From positions 1-64,000 of the forward strand of contig JANJVQ010000006.1 in the NCBI GenBank assembly GCA_024710005.1: DNA of 64,000 nucleotides, given 5' to 3'. The notes beneath the pieces are model-generated. The model had not been told where the DNA came from and did no database searches. It worked only from the letters and a program-made list of their open reading frames with translations. The translations under genes and the position numbers were made by a program. The DNA is from Paludibacter sp. Lineage in GTDB: Bacteria; Bacteroidota; Bacteroidia; Bacteroidales; Paludibacteraceae. How positions within the stretch are numbered: the stretch's first letter is position 1; the number at the start of each line of letters is the position of its first letter. Positions 44,481 to 53,079 of the stretch are shown one piece after another.

Positions 44481-46367
44481 TTAAATTCCTAATGATGCAT
44501 TGAAACCTTTCAATGATTCCAACACATTGGTTTTTACATTCACAAAATGAACAATTCCAAGGGATTTTAGTTCATCGGAACAAGCAGGTGCACCTGCAAT
44601 AACCAGAATTTCTTTATTTTTTGTCAATTCATAAGCTTTAGGAGCCAGTTCAGCATATTCATCGTCGCTTGAACACAACACGATGATATCAGCCTGAGCT
44701 TTACGGGCAGCTTCAACACCCGCCTCCACGGTAGCAAAACCAAGATTATCGACTACCTCATATCCTGCACAGGCAAAGAAGTTGCAGGAGAACTGAGCGC
44801 GTGCCAACCGCATGGCTAAGTTACCGATGGTCAACATAAAGGCTTTCGGACGTTTTGCTGCTGCTTCAGTGGCAAAACGCAGATTTTCAAACTCTTCCGC
44901 AGCTCTTACTATTTCCAGTGTTTCAATGCCTTCTGCATGTTTATGTTTTGCCTGGTCGGTTGTTGTTTTACCTGCTGACACTTCAGTGAAGTTGGGGAAT
45001 TGATTGGTTCCGAGCAATACCTCTCTACGAGATGAAACGTTTTTCAAACGGGCAGCAGCAGTAGCTTTGAGAGCTTGTTGCACCACCCCACTCTCAACAG
45101 CTGTCAGAAATCCGCCGGCATCTTCCATTTCGAGGAAAAGCTTCCAGGCTTGTGCAGCAATTTCATTGGTCAGTTTTTCGATATAATACGAACCGGCAGC
45201 AGGGTCAGTTACCTTATCAAAATTCGACTCTTCTTTCAGCAACAATTGCTGATTGCGGGCAATTCTTTCTGAAAATTCGTCCGGTTTCTTATAGACTGAA
45301 TCAAAGGGTAATACAGTCAGCGAATGAACCCCACCCAACGAAGCACTCATCGCTTCCGTCTGGGTACGCAGCATGTTTACATTCGGGTCGAAGATTGTTT
45401 TATTGAAAGATGAAGTTTCAGCATGCAAACGCATTTTCATCGCGCAATAACAAATACCTTCAACAGTATCCGGGCATTCAGTTCTTCTGCAGGCTGGTTT
45501 GTAAGCTTCCACAATCAGCGCCCACAACCATTTGGCCGCACGGAACTTGGCAATTTCCATGAAATAGTTACTACCAACTCCAAAACTGAATTTAATTTTT
45601 TTAGCAGCTAATTGTGTATCAACACCTTTGTCAACCATCATCGACAGGTACTGGTTACCCCATGCCAACGCGTATCCCAGTTCCTGTGCCGCATATGCGC
45701 CTGCATTACTCAAACTGAGCGCATTTACATTGATAACACGATAGAAGGGTAATTTCGCAGCAGTCAACGCAGCAGCTTCCAACATCACTGCCATTTCATC
45801 AGCAGTAAACTTCTTACCACGCAGCAACATGCTGTTGATAGGATCGAAATTAACCGAGCCCTGTAATTCCGGCGCATTATAGCCTTTTGCCGTGAAATAA
45901 TCGATCAGCAGATTTACCAGGTCAACCGTTTTTTTCGAACAGGTTTTGAAATTCAATTCTACGCAGTTAGCCGCGATTCCGTCAAGTAAAGTTGCAATAA
46001 AATCAGCAGACAAGTCTCCCTTGTCGACGGTAAACCCGAGCGAGTTAACACCCCTGTTCAATAAATCCAATGCTTTTTTATTGGCTGATTTGGCGTCTTT
46101 CACTTCGATGTCCTGACGAACGAACCAATCATTATCGGCTTTCGTGCCCCGTACGAATGGAAATTTACCGGGTACAGCATCTGTTGTTTTATAGCTTTGA
46201 ATATCCTCAGCACGATAAAACGGCAATACCTTAAACCCTTCGTTGGTCTTCCAAACAAGTTTTTTATCGAAATCAGCGCCTTTTAAATCAGCTGTAACTT
46301 TATCCATCCATTCCTGGGTTGAAACAGGAGGAAAATCAGCTAATAAGTTTAATTTTTTTTCTGACAT
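44481..46367 (-). CDS. mutA: Methylmalonyl-CoA mutase, small subunit
   Basis: The 628-residue protein resembles the mutase barrel (GSYYIEKLTNEIAAQAWKLF, RTQTEAMSASLGGVHSL). As expected for the non-catalytic subunit, it lacks the DxHxxG B12 ligand in the C-terminal domain (LTIGNLAMRLARAQFSCNFF instead). It pairs with MutB to form the heterodimer. It is the first gene of the operon, with a TAnnTTTG box ~33 bp upstream, and is divergent from clpB. Confidence 0.94.
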   Translation of the reverse strand: MSEKKLNLLADFPPVSTQEWMDKVTADLKGADFDKKLVWKTNEGFKVLPFYRAEDIQSYKTTDAVPGKFPFVRGTKADNDWFVRQDIEVKDAKSANKKALDLLNRGVNSLGFTVDKGDLSADFIATLLDGIAANCVELNFKTCSKKTVDLVNLLIDYFTAKGYNAPELQGSVNFDPINSMLLRGKKFTADEMAVMLEAAALTAAKLPFYRVINVNALSLSNAGAYAAQELGYALAWGNQYLSMMVDKGVDTQLAAKKIKFSFGVGSNYFMEIAKFRAAKWLWALIVEAYKPACRRTECPDTVEGICYCAMKMRLHAETSSFNKTIFDPNVNMLRTQTEAMSASLGGVHSLTVLPFDSVYKKPDEFSERIARNQQLLLKEESNFDKVTDPAAGSYYIEKLTNEIAAQAWKLFLEMEDAGGFLTAVESGVVQQALKATAAARLKNVSSRREVLLGTNQFPNFTEVSAGKTTTDQAKHKHAEGIETLEIVRAAEEFENLRFATEAAAKRPKAFMLTIGNLAMRLARAQFSCNFFACAGYEVVDNLGFATVEAGVEAARKAQADIIVLCSSDDEYAELAPKAYELTKNKEILVIAGAPACSDELKSLGIVHFVNVKTNVLESLKGFNASLGI

Positions 46368-46399
46368 AATTTTAAATTGATCTTATTTTCAAACGGCTG

Positions 46400-46407
46400 C
46401 AAATTTA
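46400..46407 (-). promoter_or_regulatory. -7 promoter box for the mut operon
   Basis: The minus strand reads TAAATTTG, 32 bases before the mutA ATG at 46367. No good -33 box was seen. Confidence 0.5.
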
Positions 46408-46564
46408 CTAAATATTTATTAAATTCCCATGATTTTGAGCTAATAACATTCCTGAAATTTTGTCCTGTTTTTTCATACAAACTGAATTAAAATACGTCAA
46501 ATCGGCAGAAAAAACGCAATGGCTGATATTTTGATACAAAACAGGCAAAATTAAACAACAAACT

Positions 46565-48715
46565 ATGAATACAACAAACAACAATCAGAACGAAAAGGCA
46601 TTAAACAAATATGCCATTAATTTAAACGAACGAGCTAAAGCAGGTAAACTCGACCCCGTGATTGGTCGCGATGATGAGATTCGTCGTGTACTCCAGATAT
46701 TGAGTCGCCGCACCAAAAACAACCCGATTTTAATCGGCGAACCCGGCACCGGCAAAACTGCGATTGCTGAAGGACTTGCCCACCGGATCATCAGGGGTGA
46801 TGTACCTGAAAACCTGAAGAGCAAACAGCTTTTTTCACTCGATATGGGTGCGTTGATTGCCGGAGCCATGTACAAAGGTGAGTTTGAAGAAAGGTTGAAA
46901 TCAGTTGTTAATGAAGTGATTCAGGCCGATGGAGAAATCATTCTTTTTATTGATGAAATACATACACTTGTAGGTGCCGGAAAAAGCGACGGAGCCATGG
47001 ATGCTGCCAACATTCTGAAACCGGCATTGGCAAGAGGTGAATTGCGCGCTATCGGTGCAACCACACTGAACGAATATCAGAAGTATTTCGAAAAAGACAA
47101 GGCGCTGGAACGCCGTTTCCAAATTGTGATGGTGGACGAACCGGATGTACAAAGCACCATTTCAATCCTGCGTGGACTGAAAGAACGATATGAAAATCAC
47201 CATAAGGTAAGAATTAAGGACGATGCCATTATTGCCGCTGTCGAACTATCTAACCGCTACATTACCGATCGTTTTTTGCCCGACAAAGCCATTGACCTCA
47301 TGGATGAGGCTGCTGCCAAACTCCGGCTGGAAGTGGATTCTGTTCCGGAAGAGTTGGATGTGATCGAAAGAAATATCAAGCAATTAGAAATTGAACGTGA
47401 AGCCATCAAAAGGGAAAACGACACCAAAAAACTGGCTCAACTCAAAGAAGAAATCAATAAATTGAAGGGTGATAGTAAAGTGTTGTACGAAAAATGGTCA
47501 TCCGAAAAAGCGCTGATAGACAAGATTCAACAGGCAAAAATTGAAATTGAAAAATTAAAATTCGAAGCAGATAAAGCGGAGCGCGAAGGTGATTATGGAA
47601 AGGTTGCCGAAATTCGTTATGGGAAAATTAAAAATCTGGAAACCGCAATCGTTGAACACCAGACCAAACTAAATGATCTTCAGGGTACAAATGCACTCAT
47701 AAAAGAAGAAGTCGATTCGGAAGATATAGCCGATGTGGTGAGTCGCTGGACAGGCATACCTGTGAACAAAATGATGCAAAGTGAGCGGGACAAACTACTG
47801 CACCTCGAAGATGAGTTACACTTGCGGGTAATAGGTCAGGAGGAAGCCATCGTGGCTGTGGCTGATGCAGTGAGAAGAAGTCGCGCCGGCTTGCAGGATC
47901 CGAAACGTCCGATTGGCTCATTTATCTTCCTGGGGACAACAGGTGTTGGTAAAACTGAGTTAGCCAAGGCATTGGCCGAATACCTGTTCGACGACGAAAA
48001 CATGATGACGCGGATTGACATGAGCGAGTATCAGGAAAAGTTTTCGGTAACGAGATTAATCGGCTCCCCTCCGGGATATGTAGGTTATGATGAAGGCGGT
48101 CAGCTTACTGAAGCCATCAGAAGAAAACCCTATTCAGTGGTGCTGTTTGATGAAATTGAGAAAGCCCACCCGGATGTTTTCAACGTATTACTGCAAGTGT
48201 TGGATGACGGACGTTTAACCGACAACAAAGGACGCACGGTCAACTTCAAAAACACCATCATCATCATGACATCAAACATTGGCTCGGCATTGATTCGGGA
48301 GAATTTTGAAAAGATGAATGCCTCGAACCATGATGAAGTGATTGAAATTACCAAAAATCAGGTTTTTGAATTGCTGAAACAAAGCATCCGGCCGGAATTC
48401 CTGAACCGGGTCGATGAACTCATCATGTTTGCACCATTGAATGAAAAACAAATTACGGACATCGTCAGGCTACAACTTTCGGGCATTCAAAAACTGCTTT
48501 CCGACAGTCAGATTCATCTCGAAATTGATGAAGAAGCAATACATTTCATTGCCCGTGCCGGTTTTGATCCGCAATTCGGTGCCCGACCGGTTAAAAGAGC
48601 CATCCAGAAACTGTTGCTGAACGATTTATCCAAAGCCATTCTTTCTGGAACAATCCGGCAAAACGATACCATTTACGTCGAACCGGATGGTGATAAATTG
48701 CGGTTCAGGAATTAA
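46565..48715 (+). CDS. clpB: ClpB-type disaggregase lacking the N-terminal domain
   Basis: The 716-residue AAA+ protein has NBD1 with GEPGTGKT at 58-65 and [12 protein letters not shown], a coiled-coil middle domain (~253-370) and NBD2 with GTTGVGKT at 457-464 (GPTGVGKT in most ClpB). It has [13 protein letters not shown], a ClpB-type pore loop, and ends with the ClpB small domain. The ~140-residue Clp_N domain is missing: the protein begins in the linker ([23 protein letters not shown]). Codons upstream of 46565 do not supply it. The middle domain marks it as ClpB (protein disaggregation with DnaK) rather than ClpC or ClpA. Confidence 0.9.
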   Translation: MNTTNNNQNEKALNKYAINLNERAKAGKLDPVIGRDDEIRRVLQILSRRTKNNPILIGEPGTGKTAIAEGLAHRIIRGDVPENLKSKQLFSLDMGALIAGAMYKGEFEERLKSVVNEVIQADGEIILFIDEIHTLVGAGKSDGAMDAANILKPALARGELRAIGATTLNEYQKYFEKDKALERRFQIVMVDEPDVQSTISILRGLKERYENHHKVRIKDDAIIAAVELSNRYITDRFLPDKAIDLMDEAAAKLRLEVDSVPEELDVIERNIKQLEIEREAIKRENDTKKLAQLKEEINKLKGDSKVLYEKWSSEKALIDKIQQAKIEIEKLKFEADKAEREGDYGKVAEIRYGKIKNLETAIVEHQTKLNDLQGTNALIKEEVDSEDIADVVSRWTGIPVNKMMQSERDKLLHLEDELHLRVIGQEEAIVAVADAVRRSRAGLQDPKRPIGSFIFLGTTGVGKTELAKALAEYLFDDENMMTRIDMSEYQEKFSVTRLIGSPPGYVGYDEGGQLTEAIRRKPYSVVLFDEIEKAHPDVFNVLLQVLDDGRLTDNKGRTVNFKNTIIIMTSNIGSALIRENFEKMNASNHDEVIEITKNQVFELLKQSIRPEFLNRVDELIMFAPLNEKQITDIVRLQLSGIQKLLSDSQIHLEIDEEAIHFIARAGFDPQFGARPVKRAIQKLLLNDLSKAILSGTIRQNDTIYVEPDGDKLRFRN

Positions 48716-48750
48716 AATGCAAATGACATATGATTGCAAACGACATATGA

Positions 48751-48859
48751 AATGCATTAAAACAACGTAGAGACGCAATGCATTAAACAACGTAGAGACG
48801 CGCTATAGCGCGTCTCTACATTATTCGTTATTCGTTATTCGCAATTCGTTATTCGCCAT
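48751..48859. repeat. Composite repeat region between clpB and fabG
   Basis: AATGCATTAAA(A)CAACGTAGAGACGC occurs twice in tandem from 48751. The second copy runs into a perfect 28-bp palindrome at 48792-48819 (GTAGAGACGCGC and its complement). Copies of the heptamer TTATTCG follow at ~48821-48857. The GTAGAGACG palindrome is of a type that I know as widespread intergenic repeats in Bacteroidota. The palindrome could also terminate clpB transcription. Confidence 0.85.
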
Positions 48860-49606
48860 TTACGTGTTCATCCCCCCGCAAACATTAATCACCTGTCCGC
48901 TTACATAAGAAGACAAATCAGAAGCGAGGAATAAAGTAACATTAGCTACTTCATCGGGCTTGCCACCACGGCGAAGTGGAATCATCTCAGCCCATTTGGC
49001 ACGTTGTTCGTCAGTCAGCGCATGTGTCATTTCGGTTTCGATGAAGCCCGGAGCAATGGCATTGGCGCGAACACCCCTTGAACCCAACTCTTTGGCTACC
49101 GATTTAGCCAAACCAATCATACCGGCTTTAGAAGCAGAGTAGTTTGCCTGTCCAGCATTTCCGGAAACACCGACTACAGAACTCATATTGATGATAGAAC
49201 CGGTGCGTTGTTTCATCATGATGGGCGTACAAGCATGGATAAAGTTGAATGCTGATTTCAGGTTTACATTGATAACCGCATCCCACTGCGCTTCACTCAT
49301 GCGCATCATCAATCCGTCTTTGGTGATACCGGCATTGTTAACCAATATATCAATCCGTCCAAATTCTTTGTGTATTTCTTCCACCACGGTGTGTGTTTCG
49401 TCAAAATTCGCTGCATTCGAGGCATACGCTTTTACTTTCACACCCAGTGCTTCAATTTCTTTTTGCGTGTTCAGGGCATTTTCATCGATATTCAAATCTG
49501 TAAATGCAATAGCAGCACCTTCACTCGCAAGTTTCAACGCGATTGATTTACCAATTCCACGTGCAGCTCCGGTTACGATAGCCACTTTTCCTTCCAGTAA
49601 TTTCAT
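48860..49606 (-). CDS. fabG: 3-oxoacyl-ACP reductase
   Basis: The 248-residue short-chain dehydrogenase has the NADP site TGAARGIGKSIA, NNAG (LVNNAGITKDGLMMRM), the catalytic Ser in INMSSVVGVSGNAGQ and YSASK (Tyr and Lys), and the conserved C-terminal PGFIETEM. The KDGLMMRM segment and overall length are characteristic of FabG of fatty-acid elongation. The gene stands alone, with rho 48 bp further upstream on the same strand, so it may be read through from rho. Confidence 0.92.
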   Translation of the reverse strand: MKLLEGKVAIVTGAARGIGKSIALKLASEGAAIAFTDLNIDENALNTQKEIEALGVKVKAYASNAANFDETHTVVEEIHKEFGRIDILVNNAGITKDGLMMRMSEAQWDAVINVNLKSAFNFIHACTPIMMKQRTGSIINMSSVVGVSGNAGQANYSASKAGMIGLAKSVAKELGSRGVRANAIAPGFIETEMTHALTDEQRAKWAEMIPLRRGGKPDEVANVTLFLASDLSSYVSGQVINVCGGMNT

Positions 49607-49654
49607 AAAATCTTGTTTTTAATTGATAATAGAAGTATTTATTGAGATATTTAT

Positions 49655-51550
49655 TTATTTCCTTTCGCTCATCATCGACAAAAGGAATTCTTCATTATTC
49701 TCGGTTCTTTCCATGCGATCTTTCATAAATTCCATGGCTTCCACCGCGTTCATATCCGACAGGTATTTGCGCAGAATCCACATGCGGTTCAGGGTATCAT
49801 TGTCGAGCAACAAATCGTCCCTGCGCGTACTGGATGCCATGATATCAACAGCAGGGAATACACGTTTGTTCGCCAACCGGCGGTCAAGCTGCAATTCCAT
49901 ATTACCCGTACCTTTGAACTCTTCGAAAATTACATCATCCATTTTCGAACCTGTTTCTGTCAGTGCAGTGGCAATAATAGTGAGACTACCACCATTTTCG
50001 ATATTACGGGCAGCACCGAAGAAACGTTTGGGCTTATGCAGGGCATTGGCATCTACCCCACCCGACAGAATTTTACCGGATGCAGGAGCTGATGTATTGT
50101 AGGCTCTTGCCAGACGGGTAATAGAGTCAAGCAAAATCACCACATCATGACCACATTCCACTAATCTTTTGGCTTTTTCGTGAACCATGGCAGCTACACG
50201 AACATGTCTTTCAGCCGGTTCATCGAAAGTAGAGGAGATTACTTCGGCATTTACACTACGAGCCATATCGGTTACTTCCTCCGGACGTTCATCAATCAGC
50301 AACACCATCATATACACTTCGGGATGGTTAGATGCGATGGCGTTTGCAATTTCTTTCAGCAAAACGGTTTTACCTGTTTTAGGTTGCGCCACAATCAAAC
50401 CACGCTGACCTTTTCCGATTGGAGAAAACAAATCGACCATACGAACAGACAGCGGATCTCTTTTGCCCGAGCATAAGGTAAATTTCTCATCCGGAAACAA
50501 AGGAGTAAGGTGCTCAAAAGGTACACGGTCACGTACATACTCCGGACTACGGCCATTGATTTTATTCACCCGAATCAGCGGAAAATACTTCTCACCTTCT
50601 TTGGGCGGACGAATTGAGCCGGTTACCGTATCGCCCGGTTTCAGTCCGAATAACTTTATTTGTGACTGAGATACATAAATATCATCCGGAGAACTCAGGT
50701 AATTATAGTCGGCAGAACGTAAAAATCCATATCCGTCGGCAACCATATCCAGGGTACCGGTTCCTTCCAGAATACCATCGAAATCATATTGTTTCTCAGG
50801 CTTCTGTGGATTGAATTTCGGACGGTTGTTATTTTGCTGATGTCCGTTTTTATAATGTCCGTTTTGTTGGTTGTTGTTTTCCTGAGCAGGTTGCTCAGTT
50901 GTTTCAGCAGGTTGCTGGGGAGTTGTTTCCTGATTTTTATCGTGTTTCTTTTCTAATACGATTTCGTGTTTGCCGGTTTCATTTTCAGGATTTGAAACTT
51001 CTTCTTTTACAGGAGCCTGTTGAACAGAAGTTTGTTGAAGTACTACCGGTTCTGAAATTACCTTATTCTCTTCAACTGTAACCTTGGCTGTTTTCTTAGC
51101 AGTACGCTTTTTTTGTTGTTTTGCCTTATTTTCCTGCTCTGCAACAACAGGTGTTTCTGGTTGAATCTGTTGAACCTGTTTTTGTTCTGGTTCTGATTCT
51201 GGTTTTTTTGCCGTCTTGGGTTTTAACGACAAAGTTTGTTTCTTTTTTTCTTCTACAGGCTCTTTTTTCTCCGGTTCATCAGCCTGAACGGTTTTTTTAC
51301 CTGTTGCAGTCATGACTTTCTGATCGGTGTTCTTCTTCAGTGAAACCCTGGATCTTTTTCCTTTTTGCGGGTTGTTCTTTTCTTTAGCGGCCTTGTGTTG
51401 AGAATTAACAACAGCCTGACGATCAAGAATATCATAAACAAGTTGTTGTTGAGAAACAGAATTGGAAACTTTTAATTCCAGTTCAGCCGCAATCTTTTTT
51501 AGCTCAGTCATGTCTTTTGACTCAAGCTGGGTGAGGTTGTAATTACTCAT
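49655..51550 (-). CDS. rho: Transcription termination factor Rho with long disordered insert
   Basis: From the ATG at 51550 the protein has 631 residues; a TTG at 51562 is less likely. E. coli Rho has ~419. The start is the Rho_N helical domain ([20 protein letters not shown]). Residues ~60-250 are a Lys/Gln/Glu/Asn-rich low-complexity stretch. The RNA-binding cold-shock fold and the ATPase follow ([15 protein letters not shown] Walker [14 protein letters not shown] Walker [17 protein letters not shown]). It is the RNA-dependent helicase of factor-dependent termination. Disordered inserts of this kind are known in Bacteroides Rho, where phase separation has been reported. Confidence 0.95.
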   Translation of the reverse strand: MSNYNLTQLESKDMTELKKIAAELELKVSNSVSQQQLVYDILDRQAVVNSQHKAAKEKNNPQKGKRSRVSLKKNTDQKVMTATGKKTVQADEPEKKEPVEEKKKQTLSLKPKTAKKPESEPEQKQVQQIQPETPVVAEQENKAKQQKKRTAKKTAKVTVEENKVISEPVVLQQTSVQQAPVKEEVSNPENETGKHEIVLEKKHDKNQETTPQQPAETTEQPAQENNNQQNGHYKNGHQQNNNRPKFNPQKPEKQYDFDGILEGTGTLDMVADGYGFLRSADYNYLSSPDDIYVSQSQIKLFGLKPGDTVTGSIRPPKEGEKYFPLIRVNKINGRSPEYVRDRVPFEHLTPLFPDEKFTLCSGKRDPLSVRMVDLFSPIGKGQRGLIVAQPKTGKTVLLKEIANAIASNHPEVYMMVLLIDERPEEVTDMARSVNAEVISSTFDEPAERHVRVAAMVHEKAKRLVECGHDVVILLDSITRLARAYNTSAPASGKILSGGVDANALHKPKRFFGAARNIENGGSLTIIATALTETGSKMDDVIFEEFKGTGNMELQLDRRLANKRVFPAVDIMASSTRRDDLLLDNDTLNRMWILRKYLSDMNAVEAMEFMKDRMERTENNEEFLLSMMSERK

Positions 51551-51690
51551 AAAGTTTTGCAAATACGTTTATCCGGACAGTTTAATCGTAAAGTGGATCT
51601 AAACGTTTGTAATAATAATAATTTAATAATGTATTTTTATATCGGTTGATGTAAAGCAGGTTTGCTTCGTTTAAGAACAGAAATATGCTG

Positions 51691-51721
51691 CAAAGGTAAA
51701 TTAATATTTTGAAATAACAAA
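51691..51721 (-). promoter_or_regulatory. Promoter of rho
   Basis: On the minus strand TTTG (plus positions 51718-51721), a 19-base spacer and TACCTTTG (51691-51698) form an ideal Bacteroidota promoter. The leader before the ATG at 51550 would be ~135 nt. It interlocks with the divergent promoter for the MFS gene. Confidence 0.75.
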
Positions 51722-51737
51722 GTTTTGTCTAAATTTG
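51708..51737 (+). promoter_or_regulatory. Promoter of the nucleoside transporter gene
   Basis: TTTG at 51708-51711, an 18-base spacer and TAAATTTG at 51730-51737 match the Bacteroidota consensus. The -33 box falls inside the spacer of the rho promoter. Confidence 0.7.
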
Positions 51738-51768
51738 CGTGCATAAAATGCTTATATAAATTAGAAAA

Positions 51769-53013
51769 ATGGGATTAAAACTCAGACTTACGATTATGAG
51801 CTTCCTTCAATTTATGATATGGGGAGCCTGGTTGATTACCATTGGTGTATATTGGTTTGAAAACCGCAAATGGGGTGGTGCAGATTTTGGCGCCGTATTT
51901 TCAACCCTCGGGATTGCATCTGTCTTTATGCCGGCCCTGTTTGGCATTGTTGCCGATAAATGGGTAAATGCAGAAAAACTATATGGTATTCTCCATATTC
52001 TGAGTGGAATAGCCATTTTTTCATTAAGCAGAGTTAATGACCCGGACACTTTCTTTTGGGTCATGCTGGTTGCCATGACTTTTTACATGCCAACCATCGC
52101 CCTATCGAATTCAGTTGCCTATAATGCATTGAAATCCAATGGATATGATGTAGTGAAAGTATTTCCGCCTATCAGGGTATGGGGAACCATCGGCTTTATC
52201 GCCGCCATGTGGGTTACAAACCTTACCGGCAACAAAGCAACAGAGGTTCAGTTCTACCTTTCTGCTGTATTTTCGTTGATTCTGGGAGTATATTCTTTTA
52301 CGCTTCCGGCCTGTCCGCCTCCTTTAAAAGGCAAAAAAGATATCAACCTGGCTGATTCTCTGGGCTTGAAAGCATTTAAACTGTTTGCCAATTATAAAAT
52401 GGCTCTGTTCTTTATCTTCTCGATGTTTTTAGGTGCTGCCCTGCAACTTACTAATATGTACGGCGATACTTTCCTGGATGATTTTAAAAACATCCCTCAG
52501 TATGCTGAATCCTTCGTGGTGAGGTATTCGACCATCATCATGTCTATCTCTCAGATTTCTGAAACCTTATTCATTCTGGCTATTCCATTTTTCCTGAAAA
52601 AATTTGGTATCAAGAACGTAATGCTGATAAGTATGGCTGCCTGGGTACTTCGGTTTGCTTTGTTTGGCTTTGGAAATCCGGATGATCGCCTCTGGATGCT
52701 CATCCTTTCGATGGTAGTATACGGTATGGCTTTCGATTTCTTTAATATTTCCGGCTCTTTGTTTATTGAAACCACCACCGACACTTCTATCCGTTCCAGC
52801 GCTCAGGGTCTGTTTATGATGATGACGAATGGTTTTGGCGCCATGATTGGCAGCTTGGCAAGTGGGTTAATTATCGACAAATACTTTATGGTTGACGGTA
52901 TGAAAAACTGGCAAGGTATCTGGTTTACCTTTGCTGCTTATGCTGCGGTCATTGCCATCCTGTTCGCAGTGCTGTTCAAACACAAACACGAGAAACAGGC
53001 TGTTAGTGAATAG
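51769..53013 (+). CDS. Nucleoside:H+ symporter family MFS transporter
   Basis: The 414-residue protein has 12 predicted membrane segments. Its start, LRLTIMSFLQFMIWGAWLITIG, followed by the MFS loop FGIVADKWVNAEKL, is typical of the Nuc_H_symport (NupG/XapB) family. It would import nucleosides with protons. The C-terminus and stop codon are encoded by the first unit of a heptamer repeat (from 53003). It is divergent from rho. Confidence 0.85.
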   Translation: MGLKLRLTIMSFLQFMIWGAWLITIGVYWFENRKWGGADFGAVFSTLGIASVFMPALFGIVADKWVNAEKLYGILHILSGIAIFSLSRVNDPDTFFWVMLVAMTFYMPTIALSNSVAYNALKSNGYDVVKVFPPIRVWGTIGFIAAMWVTNLTGNKATEVQFYLSAVFSLILGVYSFTLPACPPPLKGKKDINLADSLGLKAFKLFANYKMALFFIFSMFLGAALQLTNMYGDTFLDDFKNIPQYAESFVVRYSTIIMSISQISETLFILAIPFFLKKFGIKNVMLISMAAWVLRFALFGFGNPDDRLWMLILSMVVYGMAFDFFNISGSLFIETTTDTSIRSSAQGLFMMMTNGFGAMIGSLASGLIIDKYFMVDGMKNWQGIWFTFAAYAAVIAILFAVLFKHKHEKQAVSE

Positions 53014-53040
53014 TGGTTAGTGCTTAGTGGTTAGTGGTTA
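53003..53040 (+). repeat. Heptamer TTAGTGG tandem repeat overlapping the 3' end of the MFS gene
   Basis: Five consecutive seven-base units (TTAGTGA, ATAGTGG, TTAGTGC, TTAGTGG, TTAGTGG) start within the last codons of the transporter gene. As the period is not a multiple of three, changes in number upstream of the stop would alter the C-terminus. Confidence 0.8.
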
Positions 53041-53079
53041 TTTAACATGAGAATATACGCTATTAGTTTTCGATAAATA

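Noticed and set aside
50300-50400. Rho Walker A change (AQPKTGKT) as a sign of lost function
   Set aside because: The Lys-Thr and Gly residues needed for ATP binding are all kept, and the rest of the ATPase is intact.
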